The notes beneath the pieces were generated by a model. The model was not told where the DNA came from. It was given only the letters and a program-made list of their open reading frames with translations, and ran no database searches. Shown piece after piece: positions 19,959 through 29,280 of a DNA stretch of 64,000 nt (position 1 is the stretch's first letter; every line of letters starts with the position of its first letter). The position numbers and the translations under genes were made by a program. The DNA comes from Methylacidiphilales bacterium (GTDB lineage Bacteria > Verrucomicrobiota > Verrucomicrobiia > Methylacidiphilales > UBA1321). The stretch lies in contig JAJSLI010000030.1 in assembly GCA_021272315.1 (NCBI GenBank), positions 1 to 64,000 on the forward strand, read 5' to 3'.

Positions 19959-20621
19959 TCAGCGGTCGACGGTGCGCTCGCCGGTGAAAAATTCCTCGAG
20001 GTCGCCGCCGATGTGGAGGAAGGTGTTCTTTACGTCGTCGCCAAAATCGGAGCTTTTGTCCGTTGAGGAAGACGTGTTGCCCGATGCGGGAGGTACGTAG
20101 GAGGCAACGGAGTCGTCGAGCGCCTTGATGTAGACGTAGCCGCGGCTCTTGCCGCTCTCCAGCATCTCGATTCTCCAGCAAAACGGCTTGTTGAGACTCG
20201 TCTGTTTGAGCAGGGCATGCACGGTGTCGTAAGCGATGTGATGCTTGGCAGCGTACGCCTGCGCCGCGTCGAGGGCCAGGGTTTCGCTTGTGATGCGCGA
20301 GGGATCGAAGGTCAGCTTGTCTTGGTAAATCGTGCCGCCGCGGGCTTCGTAGGTCTTGGTGATGGCATTGTTTTCCACCAGAACGGCGCGCCCGTGGGAA
20401 GCGACCGAGGGATCGTAAAAGATAATGTACCATTTCTGGATCGCGTCGGGTGTGCCGATGCCGTAAAGGGAGACGACCTTGGTCTGCACCTCGGGACCGA
20501 CCGCCTGCCGCGCGACCTGGAAGGCTTGATTGACACTGCCGGAATTTTGCGCCCGCGCCGCCGTGGAAAAAAGAACGGCTCCGCAGGCCGCCAGCGCCCA
20601 AAAAGAGGTTTTCACTTTCAT
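19959..20621 (-). CDS. Exported protein of unknown function
   Basis: The 220-residue product starts MKVKTSFWALAACGAVLFST, a signal peptide ending at TAARAQ. The mature domain (QKWYIIFYDPSVASHGRAVLVENN, TIYQDKLTFDPSRITSETLALDAAQAYA, PFCWRIEMLESGKSRGYVYIKALD) has the look of a mixed alpha/beta periplasmic domain similar to PepSY-type folds, but I cannot name it. The C-terminal 40 residues are Ser/Asp-rich and acidic. The ATG at 20621 is chosen because the signal peptide begins there; an upstream start would bury it. Function unknown. Confidence 0.65.
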   Translation of the reverse strand: MKVKTSFWALAACGAVLFSTAARAQNSGSVNQAFQVARQAVGPEVQTKVVSLYGIGTPDAIQKWYIIFYDPSVASHGRAVLVENNAITKTYEARGGTIYQDKLTFDPSRITSETLALDAAQAYAAKHHIAYDTVHALLKQTSLNKPFCWRIEMLESGKSRGYVYIKALDDSVASYVPPASGNTSSSTDKSSDFGDDVKNTFLHIGGDLEEFFTGERTVDR

Positions 20622-20702
20622 GATAAAATTTGCGCCTGAAAACAAAGGCGTGCAACTCTCTTTTAGGTTTAACGGGCCACAATGGCTGCACCCCAACCAG
20701 CA

Positions 20703-21731
20703 TCAGGAATCCGTCGAAGCAAGCTTGGAGGTGCTGGCGCGGATGATGATCTCAACGGGGAGATGGCGTGGCTGGACCGGGCCGCCTTTTTGCAGTTCGA
20801 TTGCCAGCCGCAGCGCGGTCTCGCCCATCTCGGTTTGCGGAACGCGCACGGTGGTCAGTGGCACCCGGAAATTGGCCGCCAACACGCCGTCGTCGAAGCC
20901 GACGACGGAGATGTCCTCCGGCACGCGAAAGCCCTGTTGCAGCAGGGTCTCAACCGCGCCGATGGCCACACGATCATTGTGCGCCACCACGGCCGTAAAG
21001 GGAGTTCTCTCGGAGAGGGCCTGCGTCATTGCCTTGCGCCCCGAGTCGATATCCTTGGCCGCAAGGTAAACCCGCGCGTCGGTGTAGGGTGCACCCGCCG
21101 CGGCTAGCGCCCGCTGATAACCTCCGAACCGGCCCGCGCTGGACGACGAGCCGTTCGGCCCGGCCAAAAAAAGAATATCGCGGTGGCCGAGTTGCAGCAG
21201 GTGCTCCGTGGCCAACTCACCGCCCCGCTGGTCGTCACACACGACCCAGGTGACGGCAGGGAAATTTTCCGCCCCGGCGGGATAAGCGTCGAGCAGCACG
21301 GTCGGGATGCGGCTCGAGCGCAGCAGTTCCAGCGTCGCCAGCCGGTGCTGCCAGCGGATCGCCGGCACGAGAAGCAGCGCCTCGATCTGTCGCGAGATCA
21401 ATTTCTGCACCTCGCGCATCTCGTTTTCCGCCCGGTCCAGCGAATGGGCCAGCAGCATCTGCAGCCCGGCGGCCTCGGCTTGGCGCTCGATGCCCCAGAC
21501 CAGGTTGGAGTAATAGGTGTGGTTGATGTTCGGCACCACGACGCCGATCAGGCCGCTGCGTTTGAGGCGCAGGTTTTGCGCGGCGCGATTGGGCACGTAA
21601 TTGCGCCGGCGCGCCTCGGCCAGCACGCGCGCCTTGGTGCCGGCGCTGATGTCAGGCGCGTCCCGCAGTGCCTTGGAGACGGCCATGGCCGAGAGGTTTA
21701 ACGATGCAGCCAGTTCTTTAAGGGTCGACAT
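20703..21731 (-). CDS. LacI-family transcriptional regulator
   Basis: DNA-binding repressor/activator of 342 residues. The N-terminal helix-turn-helix and hinge are [20 protein letters not shown] through [20 protein letters not shown], then a periplasmic-binding-protein-like effector domain ([49 protein letters not shown]). These regulators usually sense sugars. The ATG at 21731 gives the canonical HTH start; a longer frame upstream is not conserved. No sugar-utilisation operon is next to it, so its target is unknown. It diverges from yidD-yidC. Confidence 0.93.
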   Translation of the reverse strand: MSTLKELAASLNLSAMAVSKALRDAPDISAGTKARVLAEARRRNYVPNRAAQNLRLKRSGLIGVVVPNINHTYYSNLVWGIERQAEAAGLQMLLAHSLDRAENEMREVQKLISRQIEALLLVPAIRWQHRLATLELLRSSRIPTVLLDAYPAGAENFPAVTWVVCDDQRGGELATEHLLQLGHRDILFLAGPNGSSSSAGRFGGYQRALAAAGAPYTDARVYLAAKDIDSGRKAMTQALSERTPFTAVVAHNDRVAIGAVETLLQQGFRVPEDISVVGFDDGVLAANFRVPLTTVRVPQTEMGETALRLAIELQKGGPVQPRHLPVEIIIRASTSKLASTDS

Positions 21732-21927
21732 GAGCGTTTTGGCAAAAGGATTTAACCTGAGAGATAAGCAAAGCGACGAGAATAAAGTTGGAGAAAACCG
21801 GCTTTTGCTGGAAACAGGCAGGCAGGAGGGCAGTGTGACGGGGATGAATCGTCCAAAATGCTTCGCTGCGGCACGGCCGACTCTCCCGCGTTGCCTTTTT
21901 AAAAAACTGCGCCATGCTGGTCGGCTC

Positions 21928-22173
21928 ATGCAGCCTATTCTGGTTTTTCTCATCCGCGCCTATCGGGTCGTCTTCGCACCCGTCAAGGTCATGCTTGGTC
22001 TCCAGGGTTGCTGTCGTTACATCCCCTCGTGCTCCGCCTACACCGAGCAGGCCATCTGCACCCACGGCGTCTGCCGCGGCCTGGGCCTCGGGTTGGGCCG
22101 CATTCTCCGCTGCCATCCCTGGGGCGGGGCCGGATTCGACCCGGTACCCCCGGTGGGCGGCCTGACCAGATAA
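21928..22173 (+). CDS. yidD: Membrane protein insertion efficiency factor YidD
   Basis: Small amphipathic inner-membrane-associated protein that assists YidC-dependent insertion. The 81 residues start [20 protein letters not shown] and contain the hallmark [16 protein letters not shown] and [20 protein letters not shown] motifs with conserved cysteines. It is 18 bp upstream of yidC, as in most bacteria. The usual rpmH-rnpA genes before yidD are absent; a divergent LacI gene lies there instead. Confidence 0.95.
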   Translation: MQPILVFLIRAYRVVFAPVKVMLGLQGCCRYIPSCSAYTEQAICTHGVCRGLGLGLGRILRCHPWGGAGFDPVPPVGGLTR

Positions 22174-22191
22174 GTTTTCAGGATTGTGTTT

Positions 22192-23919
22192 ATGGATCGT
22201 ATCAGCGTCATCGGCCTCATTATCTGTGTTATTCTCTATTTCGCGCTCAATTCTTGGCTCAGCGTGGAATATCCGCCGCAAAAGTCCGGCAATCCCGCTG
22301 CGCCCGCTCCGGCCACCGCCGTCGCGCAGGCCCCTGCGCCCAACGGCGCCGCTCCCGCCATCACCCCGGCTCCCGCGCCGGCTCCCGTTGTGCCGGAGCA
22401 AATCTCTTACCTCGAAAACGACGTCATCAAAGTCAAGCTTACCTCCCATGGCGCGGCCATCGAGGAGATCGAGCTCAAGCAGCAGAAGGCGCATCCCAGC
22501 GGCAACATCGTGCTTAACGAGAAGTCCAACTCCAACATCTTGGCCCTCGGCGGCTGGACCGGTGCCGACACCGCCGCTTTCCAGGTCTCCGAAAAACTCC
22601 CCGGCAGCGTTACCTATTCGACCGATCTCCCCAATGGCCTCAAGTGGCAGCGCACCTACACCCTGGGCGCGAACTACACCTTCAACGCGTCGGACAGTTT
22701 CATCAATTCCGGTACGGCGGACGTCGCGCTTCCCGCCTATTCTCTCAGCGTCGGGCGCGCCGAGGCGCTTCACGATGCCGGGCCGAGCAAAAGCTCCTAC
22801 TCCAACAGCCAGTTCCTCGGGGCCGGTTTTCTCGCGCAAAAATTCCATCTCGTTACTGTCAGTTATTTTAATCCCGGCATTATCCCGCTCATCGGCATCA
22901 AGACCAGCGAGGCCAAGGATCTCATTTCCAGCGCGAGCATCGAAAACGCACCGCTGCACTGGCTTGGAGTCGAAAACCAGTTCTTCACCGTTCTGCTCAC
23001 CCCGTCTGCCGACCGACAGATCGACCACGCCAACATCCAGTGCTTCAACCAGCGCGACAGCGATGGCCGTGTTCTTCCCGGCGTCGATCCCGATATCGAG
23101 GCCGCCGCCTGGTTCCCGGCCCTGACCGTGCCCGCGGGCCGTTCTCTCACCCTCAACTACGGAGTCTACGCCGGTCCCAAGGTGTACGACCAACTCAAAG
23201 CCCTCGGTGGCCAGCAGGGGGAAATCCTGAACTACGGCTGGTGCGAACCGGTCATCCTCCTGATGCTGGGCGGCATTCGCTTCTGGTATGGGTTGTGCCA
23301 CAGCTACGGCCTCTCCATCATCCTGCTCACCCTCACGGTGAAGATCATCACCTGGCCGCTCGTCAGCATCTCCAACCGCACCGGCAAACGGATGCAGGCC
23401 CTCGCGCCCAAGCTCAAGGAAGTGCAGGCCAAATACAAGGACCAGCCCGAAAAGGTTTCCGGCGAAACCTGGAGCCTCTACCGCGAGTACGGCGTCAACC
23501 CGCTGGGCGGCTGCCTTCCCGCGCTTGTGCAGATGCCCATCTTCATCAGCCTCTACTACATGCTCCAGAGCCTTACGGAACTGCGTGGCCAGTCATTCCT
23601 CTGGGTTCACGATCTCACCCAACCCGACACGGTTGCCGCCATCACATTTGCTGGGTCCCACTTCTCCCTCAATCTGCTCCCGGTCTTGGTCACGGCTCTT
23701 TCCATGATCATGATGCGCATGACCCCGCAAATCGGCGATCCCACCCAGGCCAAGATCGCCCAGTACATGCCACTGATGTTCCTTTTTATCTTTTACAATT
23801 TCGCCGCCGCGCTTTCGCTCTACTACGTCATCAATAACGGTGTCGCGATCGTCCAGATTTATCGCAACCTGAGGAAGCCGCTGCCCGAGCTCAAGCGCCG
23901 TCCCCGCAAAAAAACGTAG
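22192..23919 (+). CDS. yidC: Membrane protein insertase YidC
   Basis: Inserts and folds inner-membrane proteins with or without SecYEG. The 575 residues begin MDRISVIGLIICVILYFALN, the first transmembrane helix. An Ala/Pro-rich linker and the large periplasmic beta domain of Gram-negative YidC (about residues 65-345) follow. The C-terminal 60KD_IMP core starts near GIRFWYGLCHSYGLSIILL and includes NPLGGCLPALVQMPIFISLYY. I chose ATG 22192 over a GTG at 22186 because the CAGGA ribosome site fits the former. The periplasmic domain confirms a diderm host. Confidence 0.96.
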   Translation: MDRISVIGLIICVILYFALNSWLSVEYPPQKSGNPAAPAPATAVAQAPAPNGAAPAITPAPAPAPVVPEQISYLENDVIKVKLTSHGAAIEEIELKQQKAHPSGNIVLNEKSNSNILALGGWTGADTAAFQVSEKLPGSVTYSTDLPNGLKWQRTYTLGANYTFNASDSFINSGTADVALPAYSLSVGRAEALHDAGPSKSSYSNSQFLGAGFLAQKFHLVTVSYFNPGIIPLIGIKTSEAKDLISSASIENAPLHWLGVENQFFTVLLTPSADRQIDHANIQCFNQRDSDGRVLPGVDPDIEAAAWFPALTVPAGRSLTLNYGVYAGPKVYDQLKALGGQQGEILNYGWCEPVILLMLGGIRFWYGLCHSYGLSIILLTLTVKIITWPLVSISNRTGKRMQALAPKLKEVQAKYKDQPEKVSGETWSLYREYGVNPLGGCLPALVQMPIFISLYYMLQSLTELRGQSFLWVHDLTQPDTVAAITFAGSHFSLNLLPVLVTALSMIMMRMTPQIGDPTQAKIAQYMPLMFLFIFYNFAAALSLYYVINNGVAIVQIYRNLRKPLPELKRRPRKKT

Positions 23920-24108
23920 GCAATCCTCCGAAACATTCCCCAAAGCGACAAGATAATGTCATTTCGAAGGCAATTTGATGTCGAGATGGCCGCAGCGCAC
24001 AAATGCTTCAGGATAAGACGGTCTTGGGCTTGAATCAAAAACCGGGAACTGTATGAGTACAAGACGAAGCGCGCCGATGAGTGATCGATCCGTTTCGCAG
24101 CCATCATC

Positions 24109-26346
24109 ATGTCCTTTTCTGCCCGCACGGAATATTTTTGGAATGCCATTCGCCATGAAGTAGCGCCGGGAAAACTCTTGCCCAGTCTGGTCACCTCGTC
24201 GGTCGTGGCGATGATGACGGTCGTTCTCAGCGTTTCCTTTGTCGCCCTGATCTTCGTCGATCCCCTTTCCGGTTTCGTCGGCGAGGGGACTAGCCTGATG
24301 CTGCTGACGGCCGTGATCCTCGGCATCTTCATGGCCGTTTTCAGTTCCTACGCCGGTACCATCGCCATCCCCCAGGATCGCGTGGCACCGATCGTTGCGC
24401 TCATGGCCACTTTGATCATCCACGAGATGCGCGGCACCGATCCGGAGCGTATCGGAATCACCGTCCTGGCCGCCATCGCCACCAGCACACTTCTCGTCGG
24501 GCTGGGGCTTTTCGTTCTGGGCGCTTACAAACTTGGCAATATCATCCGCTTCACGCCCTATCCGGTCATCGGCGGCTTTTTGGCCGGCTCCGGCTGGCTT
24601 CTGCTTACCGGATCGTTCCGCGTGATCAGCGGGGAGCCCTTCTCCCTTCTTGAGTTGAAGGAGATGATCTTCTCGGGGGCGATCATGGCGTGGATTCCGT
24701 GCGCCGTCTTTGGGACGATCGCCTATCTCGCGGTCCGATATTCCCGGCATTACCTGACGCTGCCCGTGCTCGTTCTTTTCGCCGCCGTGGCGTTCTATGC
24801 CTGGATTGGAATCCATCATTATTCCCTTGGCGAGGCCCGGCAGAATGGCTGGATTCTCGGCGCGCCGCCCGACGCGGGATTAAAGCACATCCTGACCTTT
24901 CCCTCGCTTTTGCATGCCGATTGGAGCGTGGTCCTGCACCAGTACAGCAGCCTCATCGCGCTTCTCCTCACGAGCATTGTCTCCATTTTGCTCAACACCT
25001 CGGCGCTCGAACTGGCGGCCGACGAGGAAATCGACCTGAACAAGGAGCTTCGGGCCGCGGGATTGGCCAATCTCTTTGGCGGGTTTGCCGGCGGTATGAC
25101 CGGTTTTCAATCACTGAGTCTTTCTTCCCTGCCGCTGGGCATGGGTGTCAGGAGTCGTGTTGTCGGCCTCGTTTCCGCCTTCGCCTGTCTTCTTTTGCTT
25201 TGGTTCGGCACCGGCCTGCTCGGGTACATTCCCAAGTTCATTCTCGCCGGCATCCTTTTTTACAACGGCCTCGCTTTTCTGACCGAGTGGGTTTTCGACT
25301 CCTGGTTTCGCCTGGTCCGCGAGGACTACTTCCTCGTCGTCCTCATCCTGGGCATCGTGGCCGTTGCGGGTTATCTGCAGGGAGTCGGGTCGGGCATCAT
25401 CATCGCCACGGTGCTCTTCGTGTACAAGTACAGCAGCGTGAACGTCATCAGCAACATTCTCTCCGGCGACAGCCATCACAGCTCGGTCGACCGCTCCCCG
25501 CTTGAGGCCCGGCTGCTCAACAACCAGGGCGGCCGGATTCACATCATGAGGCTCAAGGGCTTTATCTTTTTCGGCAGCGCCAACAATCTTCTCAACACCA
25601 TCCGGGAACGGCAGGCCGACCGGAGCCTGCCCCGCCTGGCTTACGTCATCCTGGATTTCCAGCAGGTCAGCGGACTCGATACATCGGGCATCGTCAGCAT
25701 GTCCAAATTATCGCGCCTGGCGAAAAAAGAGGGTTTCATGGTCCTGGCCGCGTCGGTTCCGGTCGATATTCAAAACAGCTTCCGCAGCGCGGGTCTGCTG
25801 GAGGAGGGGCCGGGCCAGGTGCGGCTTTTCCGCGACCGCGACTACAGCATTGAATGGTGCGAGAACGAAATCCTGAAAAACGAACTTACCGAAGTGCAGA
25901 AGGAGATCAAAAGCCTGCCGCAAATCCTCCAGGATTTTCATCCGTGGCGGGTCGATACCAGCTCCCTGCTCAACTACATGGAACGGCTCGACGTCGCCAA
26001 AAATTATTACCTCATTCTGCAGGGCGATCCCGCCCATGAGCTCTTTTTCATCGAGTCGGGCAAGGTCAAGGTGATGGTCGAACTCGACAATGGCCGCACC
26101 ATGCGGATTCGCACCATGGGCGCGGGCACCGTGGTCGGCGAAATCGGCCTCTACCTGGACCAGCAGCGGACGGCCTCCGTCGTCACCGAGGAGCCGTGCA
26201 CGATCTACCGGCTCGACGCCGCCGCCCTGCAAAAGATGGAACAGGAAAACCCCGCCCTTGCCTCGGCCTTTCACGAATTCATGGTCCGTGTCCTGGCCGA
26301 GCGGGTCACGCAACAAAACCGGACGCTGCGCGCGCTGGTCGAATGA
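24109..26346 (+). CDS. SulP-type anion transporter fused to STAS and cyclic-nucleotide-binding domains
   Basis: The 745-residue fusion has three parts. About ten to twelve membrane helices occupy residues 15-440 (SYAGTIAIPQDRVAPIVALMA, TPYPVIGGFLAGSGWLLLTG, FGGFAGGMTGFQSLSLSSLP), as in SulP/SLC26 sulfate or bicarbonate carriers. A STAS domain spans about 475-565, with DTSG near 522. A C-terminal cNMP-binding domain (about 605-735) contains LFFIESGKVKVMVELDNG and GEIGLYLDQQRTASV. The STAS and cNMP modules suggest nucleotide-gated transport. The substrate is unknown. A sensor kinase gene starts 24 bp downstream. Confidence 0.9.
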   Translation: MSFSARTEYFWNAIRHEVAPGKLLPSLVTSSVVAMMTVVLSVSFVALIFVDPLSGFVGEGTSLMLLTAVILGIFMAVFSSYAGTIAIPQDRVAPIVALMATLIIHEMRGTDPERIGITVLAAIATSTLLVGLGLFVLGAYKLGNIIRFTPYPVIGGFLAGSGWLLLTGSFRVISGEPFSLLELKEMIFSGAIMAWIPCAVFGTIAYLAVRYSRHYLTLPVLVLFAAVAFYAWIGIHHYSLGEARQNGWILGAPPDAGLKHILTFPSLLHADWSVVLHQYSSLIALLLTSIVSILLNTSALELAADEEIDLNKELRAAGLANLFGGFAGGMTGFQSLSLSSLPLGMGVRSRVVGLVSAFACLLLLWFGTGLLGYIPKFILAGILFYNGLAFLTEWVFDSWFRLVREDYFLVVLILGIVAVAGYLQGVGSGIIIATVLFVYKYSSVNVISNILSGDSHHSSVDRSPLEARLLNNQGGRIHIMRLKGFIFFGSANNLLNTIRERQADRSLPRLAYVILDFQQVSGLDTSGIVSMSKLSRLAKKEGFMVLAASVPVDIQNSFRSAGLLEEGPGQVRLFRDRDYSIEWCENEILKNELTEVQKEIKSLPQILQDFHPWRVDTSSLLNYMERLDVAKNYYLILQGDPAHELFFIESGKVKVMVELDNGRTMRIRTMGAGTVVGEIGLYLDQQRTASVVTEEPCTIYRLDAAALQKMEQENPALASAFHEFMVRVLAERVTQQNRTLRALVE

Positions 26347-26370
26347 GCGCTATCCGGCGATAAGGCCCCC

Positions 26371-27579
26371 ATGAACCCGCCCGCCACCCAGGATGTCACG
26401 GTCCTCGATCTGCCGTTCTTTGACGCCCAGGTCAGCGACGTCACGCTTGGGTCGGAAGTGGCCCGGCTCCTGGAGCAAAACCACTCCCTACCGGGCGTCA
26501 TCGTGATGAATAAAAAGCGGTTTCGGGGCATGGTCTCGCGCAACCAGTTTTTCCAGCGGCTCGGGCGCCCCTTCGGCATCGAGATTTACTCTTCGCGGGC
26601 CATCACCGCCTTTCTCGACAGCCTCCCCGCGCCTCCGTTGGTGGTGCCGGCGGAAACGACCATCCAAAACGCCGCCATCATCTGCCTGGCGCGACCGGCC
26701 GAAAATGTGTACGACCCGTTTGTGGTCAGCGGCAAGGACCTGCCGCCCCGGCTGGTCGACTTTCTCGCGCTCATCGTGAAACAGACCGAACTGCTCACCG
26801 CCGCGCAGATCGAGGCCCATGCGCAAAGGGCCGCCGCCATCTCCGCCAGCAACGCCAAGAGCGATTTTTTGGCCAACATGAGCCACGAACTCCGGACCCC
26901 GCTCACCGCCATCATCGGTTACAGCGAGATTTTGATCGAGGACGTGAAGGCCGGCCAGATCGACGGGGCGGTCCCCCGGCTGGAGAGCATCGCCAAATCG
27001 GGCCTGCATCTCCTGGAAATGATCAACGGGATTCTCGACCTCGCGAAGATTGAGGCGCGCAAGATGGACCTCTTTCTCACCACTTTTTCGCTGCCCGATT
27101 TCATCCTCGAGATCACCGCCCTCGCCCTGCCGCTGATGAAAAAAAACGACAACGAGTTCAAGGTCACCTCCGACCATGCCGTCGTTGAAATGCACAGCGA
27201 CGAGGCCAAGCTGAGGCAGAGTCTCACCAATCTCCTGGGCAACGCGGCCAAATTTACCAGCCGCGGGCGAGTCACTCTTGATGTTCAAAAAGAGACGCGC
27301 GCGGACGGGGACTGGGTAGTTTTTCAAGTCTCGGACACCGGCATCGGCATGAGCGAGGAGCAGATGGGCCGCCTCTTTGAATCGTTTTACCAGGCCGATT
27401 CCTCCATCTCCCGCCGCTATGGCGGCACCGGACTCGGCCTGAGCCTGAGCAAGCAGTTCTGCGAAATGCTGGGCGGGAATCTCACCGCCAAAAGCGCGCT
27501 CGATCAGGGAACGACTTTTACGATGAAAGTGCCGGTGCGGTCAAAAGAACCGGCTGGCAACGCTTCGGATTTGAGGTAG
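26371..27579 (+). CDS. Sensor histidine kinase
   Basis: The 402-residue cytoplasmic-looking kinase has no transmembrane segment. The N-terminal 140 residues (DAQVSDVTLGSEVARLLEQN through VIVMNKKRFRGMVSRNQFFQ) resemble a CBS-pair-like sensor. The HisKA dimerisation helix has the phospho-acceptor H172 in NMSHELRTPLTAIIGYSE. The ATPase domain shows the N box NLLGNAAKF, G1 DTGIGMSEEQ and G2 GGTGLGLSLSK. It probably forms an operon with the SulP-cNMP gene. The receiver protein at 28893 is the likely partner. Confidence 0.92.
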   Translation: MNPPATQDVTVLDLPFFDAQVSDVTLGSEVARLLEQNHSLPGVIVMNKKRFRGMVSRNQFFQRLGRPFGIEIYSSRAITAFLDSLPAPPLVVPAETTIQNAAIICLARPAENVYDPFVVSGKDLPPRLVDFLALIVKQTELLTAAQIEAHAQRAAAISASNAKSDFLANMSHELRTPLTAIIGYSEILIEDVKAGQIDGAVPRLESIAKSGLHLLEMINGILDLAKIEARKMDLFLTTFSLPDFILEITALALPLMKKNDNEFKVTSDHAVVEMHSDEAKLRQSLTNLLGNAAKFTSRGRVTLDVQKETRADGDWVVFQVSDTGIGMSEEQMGRLFESFYQADSSISRRYGGTGLGLSLSKQFCEMLGGNLTAKSALDQGTTFTMKVPVRSKEPAGNASDLR

Positions 27580-28021
27580 AGGCTGTCTGAAAATAGCCTC
27601 GGAGGCACCGTCGACCGCCGGGCGACGGATGTCCCCATCGATTTCTGTCATTTCGAACACATCGAGGGATCAGTCTGCCTTTGCTCGGGAACGACCCCTT
27701 TACAGATCAGCCATCTGCGGCAACCCGAACGGGGTTGCAATCTTATAGCCCAGGGTTGGACCGCGTCTGCGGGCCTACCCTGGGAAAATGGTGGAAGAAT
27801 TCAACCCTGACAGGGTTGAATCAATGTTGACCGAGAACCCAGGGTAGCTCGTTCCTCGCAACCCTGGGCTATATGATTTCAATCCTTTCAGGATTGAGGG
27901 GCGGCGGCGACTACGTATTGTCGGAGTAGGGAGAACTGAAAAAGGGGCCGGGCGCCGTCCTTTCTCATCCCGCCCGGAAGGCTGGCCGGCTTCGCCGGGC
28001 CTCTCCGAACAGGGCGCGGTT
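27580..28021. other. Repeat-rich intergenic region without a gene
   Basis: A patchwork of dispersed repeats. Just after the kinase stop GAGGCT/AGCCTC forms a short stem. Then comes a 22-bp copy (27608-27629) of the CGACCGCCGGGCGACGG element also found at 58212-58233. A TGTCATTTCGAAC-type repeat starts at 27645. The large palindromic element is listed separately at 27717. The last 120 bp carry no recognisable feature. Open frames here are by-products of the repeats. Confidence 0.75.
27717..27897. repeat. Modular palindromic repeat, family A copy 1
   Basis: A chain of hairpins. GCAACCC/GGGTTGC (27720-27738) comes first. Then TATAGCCCAGGGTTG (27744-27758) is mirrored exactly by CAACCCTGGGCTATA (27859-27873). 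Between them are ACCCTGGG and CCCAGGGT arms and the central TTCAACCCTG-A-CAGGGTTGAA (27800-27820). TCAATCC/GGATTGA (27879-27897) closes the run. Arms can pair locally or end to end. A second copy with the same order lies at 61097-61260. Confidence 0.85.
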
Positions 28022-28756
28022 TCAGCATCGCCAGGCCTCACCGAACATGATCCGGCCCAGTTTCTCAATCTTCTCCCTGTTGTCGGCGCGGCTTTCGACG
28101 ATGTCCCGCGCTTTTTTGTCGGCGTACCACTTGATGAACAATTCGGTGCTCTGGAGCTGGAACCGTTGACGCTCGAGTTCGAGTTTTTGTCCGCCCTGCT
28201 TGAGCCGCTCCTTGGTGAAATCGCCGGCCCGCAATTCGGTGATCGCATGGACCATTTTAAGCATGTCCTCGTCGCTGGCGTTTTCCAGGATGGACATGAT
28301 CCGGCCGCCCGCGATGGCCGCGCTGCCGTCGGCGATGCTGCCGCCCGCCGCCTGCCCGAGCTTCAGCGCGTACTCGGAAAGTTCCTTGAGTTGCTCGAGA
28401 TGCTCGTGTTTCCGCCGCCACTCGAGGTAGCCGGTTTGCCGCCATCGGTCGACGGCCCGCCGCTCGACAGGCGCTCCGTGCCATTTCTCGGCAAGTATCT
28501 TGCGAACTTCTTCCACGGTGTTGAGCCACTCGGCAATCTCCCGCGGGATGTGGCCCTCCTCGAGGCGGCGGCTGACTTCGTCGCGAATGGCTGACGGCAG
28601 GGTCCTGATTTTATTAATGCGCCCTTGGCTCTTAAACTCGCAGCCGGGTTTGACTTGCCCGGCCCGCCCCTGGGTGGAAGGGGCGACAGGCCCGGCGGTC
28701 TTTCCCGTCCGCGAGAGAGGAGCCCCGGCAGCGGGCTCCGGTGTTGGACGATTCAT
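28022..28756 (-). CDS. DUF3486-like (phage Mu gp27-type) protein
   Basis: The 244-residue protein has a low-complexity Pro/Ala N-terminus (1-45), then a helical core GRINKIRTLPSAIRDEVSRR at 45-64 and PREIAEWLN, followed by a long charged coiled-coil region (about 115-235). The core resembles DUF3486, the small DNA-packaging-associated protein of Mu-like phages, though no other phage gene is nearby. I chose the ATG at 28756; a longer frame upstream would intrude on the region before the response regulator. It lies opposite to and between the kinase and receiver genes. Function unknown. Confidence 0.55.
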   Translation of the reverse strand: MNRPTPEPAAGAPLSRTGKTAGPVAPSTQGRAGQVKPGCEFKSQGRINKIRTLPSAIRDEVSRRLEEGHIPREIAEWLNTVEEVRKILAEKWHGAPVERRAVDRWRQTGYLEWRRKHEHLEQLKELSEYALKLGQAAGGSIADGSAAIAGGRIMSILENASDEDMLKMVHAITELRAGDFTKERLKQGGQKLELERQRFQLQSTELFIKWYADKKARDIVESRADNREKIEKLGRIMFGEAWRC

Positions 28757-28892
28757 GCCCGCAGCTTGTCGCTCCCCGCTCTCTGCTGTCTTGGCGTCCT
28801 GCGCGGCTATGGCGGTGAAATTGCTTTCGGCGTGACCTGCGTCTAATTTACAGAGACCCTTTTGCCTGGGCTCAACTCCTTGAATCCCGACC

Positions 28893-29276
28893 ATGAAGCG
28901 CATTTTATTCGTAGAAGATGATGACATGAGCCGCGATGTTATTTCCACGCGCCTGTCCCGCAGCGGTTACGAAGTCGTCACGGTTGAGGACGGGCACCGG
29001 GCGCTCAGTGCCGTATCAAGCCAGGCTTTCGATCTGATCATCCTCGACATGAGCATGCCCGGCCTTTCGGGGTGGGAAACGGCCAAGAAACTCAAGGCTT
29101 CCCCCGCCACCGCGTCGATTCCCCTTCTCGCCCTCTCCGCCCACACGATGAGCACGGACCGAAAAAGGGCCCTTGATTCGGGTTGCAGCGATTTTGACAG
29201 CAAGCCGGTTGATCTGCCCAGGCTCCTGGGCAAAATTGAGGCCTTGGTTGGAAGTAGCAAACAGCCAACGACCTAG
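28893..29276 (+). CDS. Single-domain response regulator (CheY-like receiver)
   Basis: The 127-residue stand-alone receiver starts MKRILFVEDDDMSRDVISTR with the acidic pocket E8-D9-D10. The phospho-acceptor is D52 in LIILDMSMPGLSGWE, the conserved Ser82 is in LLALSAHT, and Lys104 is in FDSKPVDLPRLL. No output domain is present, so it acts by protein contact or phosphorelay. The histidine kinase ending at 27579 is a plausible partner. An inverted-repeat element follows immediately and could end its transcript. Confidence 0.93.
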   Translation: MKRILFVEDDDMSRDVISTRLSRSGYEVVTVEDGHRALSAVSSQAFDLIILDMSMPGLSGWETAKKLKASPATASIPLLALSAHTMSTDRKRALDSGCSDFDSKPVDLPRLLGKIEALVGSSKQPTT

Positions 29277-29280
29277 AAGT

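Noticed and set aside
21732-21927. rnpA or rpmH hidden before yidD
   Set aside because: The gap is under 200 bp and shows no frame resembling either protein.
27775-28248. Open frame through the family A palindrome
   Set aside because: Its sequence is produced by the repeat itself and it runs into the DUF3486-like gene in a different frame.
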